A DNA stretch of 17,282 nucleotides. It comes from Candidatus Avelusimicrobium stercoris. Its GTDB lineage: Bacteria > Elusimicrobiota > Elusimicrobia > Elusimicrobiales > Elusimicrobiaceae. A program made the position numbers and the translations under genes. This document shows positions 13,705 to 17,282 of the stretch, one piece after another (the stretch's first letter is position 1; each line of letters begins with the position of its first letter). Location of the stretch: assembly GCA_002432025.1 (NCBI GenBank), contig DJFE01000020.1:1-17282 (forward strand). The letters run 5' to 3'. The notes beneath the pieces were generated by a model. It did no database searches, was not told where the DNA came from, and was given only the letters and a program-made list of their open reading frames with translations.

Positions 13705-16258
13705 TAATCCGTTTCTTCCACTCGCAAATTAACTGCAACGCTGCCATAGGGGTCAACTGGTCGGTATCGGCCAGTTTTATTTCCTCCACAATGGGAGAGG
13801 AAAACAAATCCTTCACCATATCGTGTTCCTTGGCGGAAATTTTGGAGCCTTTTTTGGCTTCCAAATCTTTTAGCACCTTTTTAGCGCGCAAGGTACAGGC
13901 GGCGGGCAAGCCCGCAATCTCGGCCACGTGAATCCCGTACGAGCGGTCCGCCGCGCCGGGCAAAATTTGGTACAAAAACGCCAATTTACTCTCGCCGGTA
14001 GAGTCTTGGTATTCCTTGGCTTCCACGTGATAGTTGCGCACGCTGGCGTATTTATTTTCCAAGTCCACCAGTTCAAAATAGTGCGTGGCAAACAGCACCT
14101 TGGGGCCACCGTGCGGCTTATACAAATATTCCACAATGGCCCACGCAATAGAAATACCGTCAAAGGTAGAGGTCCCGCGGCCGACTTCATCCAACAAAAT
14201 CAAACTGCGCGGGGTCATAGAGGCCAAAATGTGGGCGGTTTCATTCATTTCCACCATAAAGGTAGAATTTCCGCGCCCCAGCGCGTCGTGCGCGCCGATA
14301 CGCGTCATAATCTTATCTACCACGCCCAAGCGCGCGGCGGTGGCGGGCACAAAACTGCCCATTTGCGCCAAAATTGTAATGATAGCCGTTTGCTTTAAAA
14401 AGACGCTCTTACCGCCCATATTGGGGCCGGTAATCAGCATAATTTGTGTCTGCGGGGTGCCAATATCCAAATTGTTCGGCACAAAACTGCCCGCAGGCAA
14501 GGTGGCTTCCACCAGCGGGTGCCGTCCGTTTTCATAATATAGTTCGGTACCGCTATTTACCTCGGGTTTTGTCCAGTTGCCCTTCATTGCGTCCAGCGCA
14601 AGGGACATATATACGTCCAATTCCGACACGATATGCGCAAACGCCTTTAAATGGTTAATCTGCGCCGCCAAGGTTTTGCGGACTTCGTCAAACAAACTGC
14701 TCTCCAAGCGGATAATTTTTTGCTCGGCGTTTAAAATTTTATCTTCCAGTTGTTTGAGTTCCTCGGTAATAAAACGCTCGGCGTTTACCAAAGTCTGCTT
14801 GCGCACATAATTATAAGGCACCTTGGAAATGTGGCTCTTGGTAACTTCAAAATAATACCCAAAAACGGAGGTGTATCCCACCTTTAAGGTGGTAATGCCT
14901 GTTTTTTCGCGTTCACGCGCGCAGATTTCCTCCATACATTTATTACTGTTGGCTTTGAGCGAGCGCAGTTCGTCCAATTCGGCGTTGTAGCCTTGGCGGA
15001 TGACGTGTCCGTCCGAAATTTTTAAGGGTGGGTTTTCGCTGATAGCATCGTACAGCACGCGCGCCATATCGCGCAGCACAGGCAAATGTTCTTTTAAGGA
15101 AGCATCCAAGCGCGGCACGATTTGTCCGTACTCCTCAAACCAGCGGGCAATCGGGTCCACATTTAAAAGGGAATTGCGCAGGCCGGACATATCCCGCGGG
15201 GAAGCGGTGCCCGTGGCGGTGCGCGTCATAATGCGCTCAATATCGGAAATATTTTCCAAAAGCGCAGACAAATCGGCCAGCGCGGATTGGTTATTTACAA
15301 ACCCTTCTACCGCGTTTTGGCGTTCGCTAATGTCCGCCGGGTCCATTAACGGGTGCAAAATCCACTCCTTTAATTTACGGCTGCCCACAGCGGTTTTGGT
15401 TTTGTCTAATAACGCCCACAAACTGCCCTTTCTGCCCCCCTCTTGGCTTTTTACCAGTTCCAACGAGGCAACGGCGTTTTCGTCAATTTGCAGGCAGTCT
15501 TTCAGTTCGCGGTAAGACGGAATCAGCACACGCTTAAAACTGGGCTCGGTTACGTTCAAATACCGCATAATCAGCAACGCGCACGCCAAGGCGTTGCGCT
15601 TATTGCCCCACGCGCCCAAGGCCGGCCAATTTTCGGGCAGGGTATAATCCCCGTCAAAGGCGGGCTGCTCGGTAAGCGTTAAATTAGAGGGTAAAACGAT
15701 TTTGGTTTTAAGTTGCAAAAGCGTGTCTTTGTCCGCGATGATTTCGGACGGGTTGACCGCGGCCAAGGCGGCGGCCAAATTGGTTAAAGAAGCGTCTTTA
15801 TCGTTCTGGTTTACCCAAAATTCGCCCGTGGAAACCTCCACGCACGCCATTGCCCACCCCGCGGGCGACGTGATGACGGACACCAAATAGTTGGATTGGT
15901 TTGCATCCAGTAAGGTATCTTCCATTAACGTACCGGGGGTAATCACGCGGATAACTTTGCGCTCAAACAGTTTGGTGTTTTTATCCATTACCGCGCTGGT
16001 TTGCTCGCAAATGCCGATTTTTTTACCTGCATTTAACAGGCGGACAATGTAGTTATTGGCCGCGTGATAGGGGATGCCGCACATCGGCATACCGTTGCGC
16101 GCGGTAAGGGTAAGGCCCAAGAGTGCGCTGATTTCACGCGCTTGGTCGTCAAACATTTCGTAAAAATCACCCAAGCGGAAGAACAACACAATGTCGGGAT
16201 ATTTGGCCCGGGTGTCAAAATATTGCTTCATTAAAGGGGTAAGACCAGTCTTTTGCAT
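13697..16258 (-). CDS. mutS: DNA mismatch repair protein MutS
   Basis: MutS recognises mismatches and small loops as a dimer. The 853 residues include the mismatch-binding motif GDFYEMF with F32 and E34, the connector and lever domains, a clamp region near 430-540, Walker A TGPNMGGKS (610-618), Walker B LILLDE (D690, E691) with GRGTSTFDG, and the FATHYFEL signature (723-730). The C-terminal helix-turn-helix is present. The N-terminus TGLTPLMKQY aligns with the canonical MutS start, supporting the first ATG; no Shine-Dalgarno precedes it, and a TGCTAGAAT extended -10 is six bases upstream. It is transcribed with mutL, which overlaps it by 8 bp. Confidence 0.97.
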   Translation of the reverse strand: MQKTGLTPLMKQYFDTRAKYPDIVLFFRLGDFYEMFDDQAREISALLGLTLTARNGMPMCGIPYHAANNYIVRLLNAGKKIGICEQTSAVMDKNTKLFERKVIRVITPGTLMEDTLLDANQSNYLVSVITSPAGWAMACVEVSTGEFWVNQNDKDASLTNLAAALAAVNPSEIIADKDTLLQLKTKIVLPSNLTLTEQPAFDGDYTLPENWPALGAWGNKRNALACALLIMRYLNVTEPSFKRVLIPSYRELKDCLQIDENAVASLELVKSQEGGRKGSLWALLDKTKTAVGSRKLKEWILHPLMDPADISERQNAVEGFVNNQSALADLSALLENISDIERIMTRTATGTASPRDMSGLRNSLLNVDPIARWFEEYGQIVPRLDASLKEHLPVLRDMARVLYDAISENPPLKISDGHVIRQGYNAELDELRSLKANSNKCMEEICAREREKTGITTLKVGYTSVFGYYFEVTKSHISKVPYNYVRKQTLVNAERFITEELKQLEDKILNAEQKIIRLESSLFDEVRKTLAAQINHLKAFAHIVSELDVYMSLALDAMKGNWTKPEVNSGTELYYENGRHPLVEATLPAGSFVPNNLDIGTPQTQIMLITGPNMGGKSVFLKQTAIITILAQMGSFVPATAARLGVVDKIMTRIGAHDALGRGNSTFMVEMNETAHILASMTPRSLILLDEVGRGTSTFDGISIAWAIVEYLYKPHGGPKVLFATHYFELVDLENKYASVRNYHVEAKEYQDSTGESKLAFLYQILPGAADRSYGIHVAEIAGLPAACTLRAKKVLKDLEAKKGSKISAKEHDMVKDLFSSPIVEEIKLADTDQLTPMAALQLICEWKKRINE

Positions 16259-16264
16259 AGTGAT

Positions 16265-16273
16265 ATTCTAGCA
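16265..16273 (-). promoter_or_regulatory. Candidate extended -10 promoter for a leaderless mutS mRNA
   Basis: On the minus strand TGC followed by TAGAAT (5/6 to TATAAT) is an extended -10 whose last base is six nucleotides before the mutS ATG, so the predicted transcription start coincides with the start codon. The -35 region is poor, as is usual for extended -10 promoters. The absence of any GGAG-like site before mutS is consistent with leaderless translation. Confidence 0.4.
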
Positions 16274-16341
16274 ATTTTTGCCCGTTTATGGCCCGACGGC
16301 AAAGTAATGGAAGAAACCGGATAAAGCCGCCAGACAAAGAA

Positions 16342-16370
16342 ATGACAGAAACGTAAATTTTTGTTATAAT
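16342..16370 (+). promoter_or_regulatory. Sigma70-like promoter of the tRNA-Tyr gene
   Basis: ATGACA (16342-16347, 5/6 to TTGACA), a 17-bp spacer and a perfect TATAAT (16365-16370) point toward the tRNA. Transcription should begin near 16377, leaving a 5' leader of about 68 nt to be removed by RNase P. This is the best promoter in the window. Confidence 0.8.
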
Positions 16371-16444
16371 ATTTGTACCTAGTTGTTTAAGTAATAACTA
16401 CGGTCCGGGGCTTTTAAGTTCCGGCGTTTTTAATGTTTTAGTTT

Positions 16445-16531
16445 GGTAGGATGGCTGAGCGGTCAAAAGCAACGGTCTGTAAAACCGTCGGGCTACGCCC
16501 TACATAGGTTCGAATCCTATTCCTACCACCA
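16445..16531 (+). tRNA. tRNA-Tyr (anticodon GTA)
   Basis: The 7-bp acceptor stem pairs GGTAGGA (16445-16451) with TCCTACC (16521-16527), followed by discriminator A and an encoded CCA (16529-16531). The anticodon arm is ACGGT, loop CTGTAAA, ACCGT, giving anticodon GTA. A long variable arm (GGGC/GCCC) is present, as expected for bacterial tRNA-Tyr. The T arm is ATAGG TTCGAAT CCTAT. The length is 87 nt. It is a single-gene unit with its own promoter and terminator. Confidence 0.97.
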
Positions 16532-16534
16532 TTT

Positions 16535-16560
16535 AAACCCCGCGTAAGCGGGGTTTTTTT
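16535..16560 (+). terminator. Intrinsic terminator after tRNA-Tyr
   Basis: AAACCCCGC (16535-16543), a GTAA loop and GCGGGGTTT (16548-16556), continuing into a T-run to 16560, begin three bases after the tRNA CCA. This ends the tRNA transcript. Confidence 0.93.
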
Positions 16561-16573
16561 ATGGGTTGGTAGG

Positions 16574-16592
16574 AAAGCAGGCAAACTGCTTT
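16574..16592 (-). terminator. Weak hairpin at the prepilin stop codon
   Basis: AAAGCAG (16574-16580), a 5-nt loop and CTGCTTT (16586-16592) form a 7-bp hairpin touching the prepilin stop codon. On the minus strand it has only TTT then CC after the stem, so it would be a weak terminator. The tRNA terminator just beyond may help stop the convergent transcript. Confidence 0.4.
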
Positions 16593-17182
16593 TAATAAGA
16601 ATTGGTGGTAAATTCCAATCCAGCGGCCGTACAATATTGACGCTGGTTAGTCGCGTGGGCAAAACAAACAATTTTTTGCTCCTCAGGCATATATAATAAC
16701 GTATAACGCGAGTAGCGGGGAGTGCGGCTGGCCTCGGCCACCGAACCAGGATAAAGGCCCTCGCTCAATCTTTTGCCCCCAAAAGTAAAATTTTTCCCTG
16801 CTTGGATGGAAACATCCAAGTCGCTCCAATCATCCGCATACGAACCCGTCGCCAAATGATATACTTCTTGCGCGCGGCCAATCGCCGTTAGGCCCGTAAT
16901 AGCCTCCGTAATTCGGCTTTTTTCTACGGCTTTTTCGTACTGTGGCACGGCCACCGCCGCCAAAATACCAATGATAAGGACGACTACTAATAATTCAATC
17001 AAAGTAAAGCCTGCACGTGTTACACGGACAGGTATTAAGGTGTCGTCATTCCCGAGTGTGGGGCGGCCCGCAGGGTTCGGGAATCTGTTGTTAGTTATTG
17101 TCGCACGCTTACAAAACAACAGATCCTGGACTACAACTTTCCAGGATAACGACAAGAATAAAGTATCCATAAATCCTTTCAT
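16592..17182 (-). CDS. Type IV prepilin/pseudopilin with an unusually long leader
   Basis: This 196-residue prepilin-like protein would be a subunit of a type IV pilus or type II secretion pseudopilus. Prepilin peptidase should cut at RAG|FTLIELL: Gly58 at -1, Phe59 at +1, Glu63 at +5. The hydrophobic helix spans about 59-80, followed by an EKAVEKSR-type amphipathic helix and a small globular domain with two Cys (173, 184) that could form a C-terminal disulfide loop. The 58-residue leader is far longer than the usual 6-30; residues 10-48 come from an in-frame palindromic repeat. The start at 17182 is supported by GGAG five bases upstream, and no good start lies nearer the cleavage site. It is alone here; pilus assembly genes are not in the window. 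It could be a minor or orphan pilin. Confidence 0.88.
   Translation of the reverse strand: MKGFMDTLFLSLSWKVVVQDLLFCKRATITNNRFPNPAGRPTLGNDDTLIPVRVTRAGFTLIELLVVVLIIGILAAVAVPQYEKAVEKSRITEAITGLTAIGRAQEVYHLATGSYADDWSDLDVSIQAGKNFTFGGKRLSEGLYPGSVAEASRTPRYSRYTLLYMPEEQKIVCFAHATNQRQYCTAAGLEFTTNSY
17041..17154. repeat. In-frame palindromic repeat inside the prepilin leader
   Basis: The 114 bp (38 codons) are bounded by 6-bp inverted ends TGTCGT (17041-17046) and ACGACA (17149-17154). They contain three further inverted pairs: ATTCCCGA/TCGGGAAT (17048-17055, 17077-17084), ATCTGTTGT/ACAACAGAT (17083-17091, 17116-17124) and ATCCTGG/CCAGGAT (17123-17129, 17141-17147). Such chained hairpins are typical of dispersed palindromic elements and not of a coding leader. 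The last hairpin resembles the intergenic one at 161-198. Confidence 0.65.
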
Positions 17183-17245
17183 TTTTTCTCCTTTTTAAGG
17201 CCTTTATATTTGAGCAAAACGGACTTTTATACGCGTTTTTATACA

Positions 17246-17282
17246 GCGGATACATCCGGGTACGACCACCGCAATTTATCAA
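17246..17282. repeat. Dispersed repeat, right copy
   Basis: This matches bases 2-38 in the same orientation: GCGGATACATCCGGGTAC is identical, a 5-base stretch differs, and CCGCAATTTATCAA is identical, running into the window edge. It lies 64 bp upstream of the prepilin start on that gene's promoter side. Only one TACATCCG is kept here; the second is degraded to TACGACCA. Confidence 0.7.

Noticed and set aside
16566..16574. TTGGTAGGA repeats the start of tRNA-Tyr about 120 bp downstream, suggesting an integration site
   Set aside because: Integrases normally duplicate the 3' part of a tRNA gene. This is only 9 bp from the 5' end, with no integrase or island between the copies.
16438..16671. 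Minus-strand open frame over the tRNA and the pilin 3' end
   Set aside because: It overlaps the tRNA-Tyr gene and both terminators, so it cannot be a normal gene.
1..17282. CRISPR array, defence island, prophage or biosynthetic cluster
   Set aside because: No regularly spaced repeats, Cas, toxin-antitoxin, restriction, phage or megasynthase motifs are present in any frame. The window is mostly housekeeping genes.

Overview
The window looks like ordinary chromosome from a Gram-negative bacterium of middling GC. My best guess is a gut-type Elusimicrobiota (Elusimicrobiaceae). This rests mainly on the class III-type prepilin near the right end (helix beginning FTLIELLVVVLIIGILAA) and on the general look of the proteins, so it is an impression and not a proof. 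No phage, defence, CRISPR or biosynthetic cluster is visible. The accessory content is one IS200-type insertion sequence, several small palindromic or direct repeats, and one unfamiliar secreted protein.

Layout from left to right. Positions 1-297 hold no convincing gene, but contain a 37-bp repeat unit that recurs at the far right end, a 108-bp interval bounded by 9-bp inverted repeats, a small palindromic repeat, and a strong terminator. From 298 to 9587 nine genes run on the minus strand. In transcription order they are hpt, ftsH, glmM, pdxJ, glmS, acpS, nnrD, an alpha/beta hydrolase, then (after a terminator) a phosphoglycolate-phosphatase-like HAD enzyme. Most junctions are 1-4 bp overlaps or 9-bp gaps, so hpt to the hydrolase is probably one operon. 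It combines purine salvage, membrane proteolysis, the two GlcN-6-P/GlcN-1-P steps toward UDP-GlcNAc, pyridoxal phosphate synthesis, acyl-carrier-protein activation and NAD(P)HX repair.

From 9588 to 11823 the pattern changes. A divergent plus-strand gene encodes a 455-residue secreted protein with features reminiscent of the ChaN/TIKI fold. It is followed by a terminator and an apparently intact IS200-type element of about 690 bp, whose transposase leader can fold to hide its own ribosome binding site. The right-end hairpin of the element lies 24 bp beyond mutL and reads as an intrinsic terminator for it.

From 11824 to 16258 the minus strand carries mutS-mutL, overlapping by 8 bp. This MutL has the DQHA(X)2E(X)4E endonuclease motif, as expected for MutH-independent mismatch repair. 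A lone tRNA-Tyr(GTA) with a good sigma70-like promoter and terminator follows on the plus strand. The window closes with a minus-strand prepilin gene whose unusually long leader is largely encoded by an in-frame 114-bp palindromic repeat.

The most unusual observations are the palindromic repeat inside the prepilin leader and its relative near position 180, the shared repeat at both window ends, the two candidate leaderless promoters (mutS and the secreted protein), the secreted ChaN/TIKI-like protein, and the IS200 end that appears to serve as the mutL terminator.
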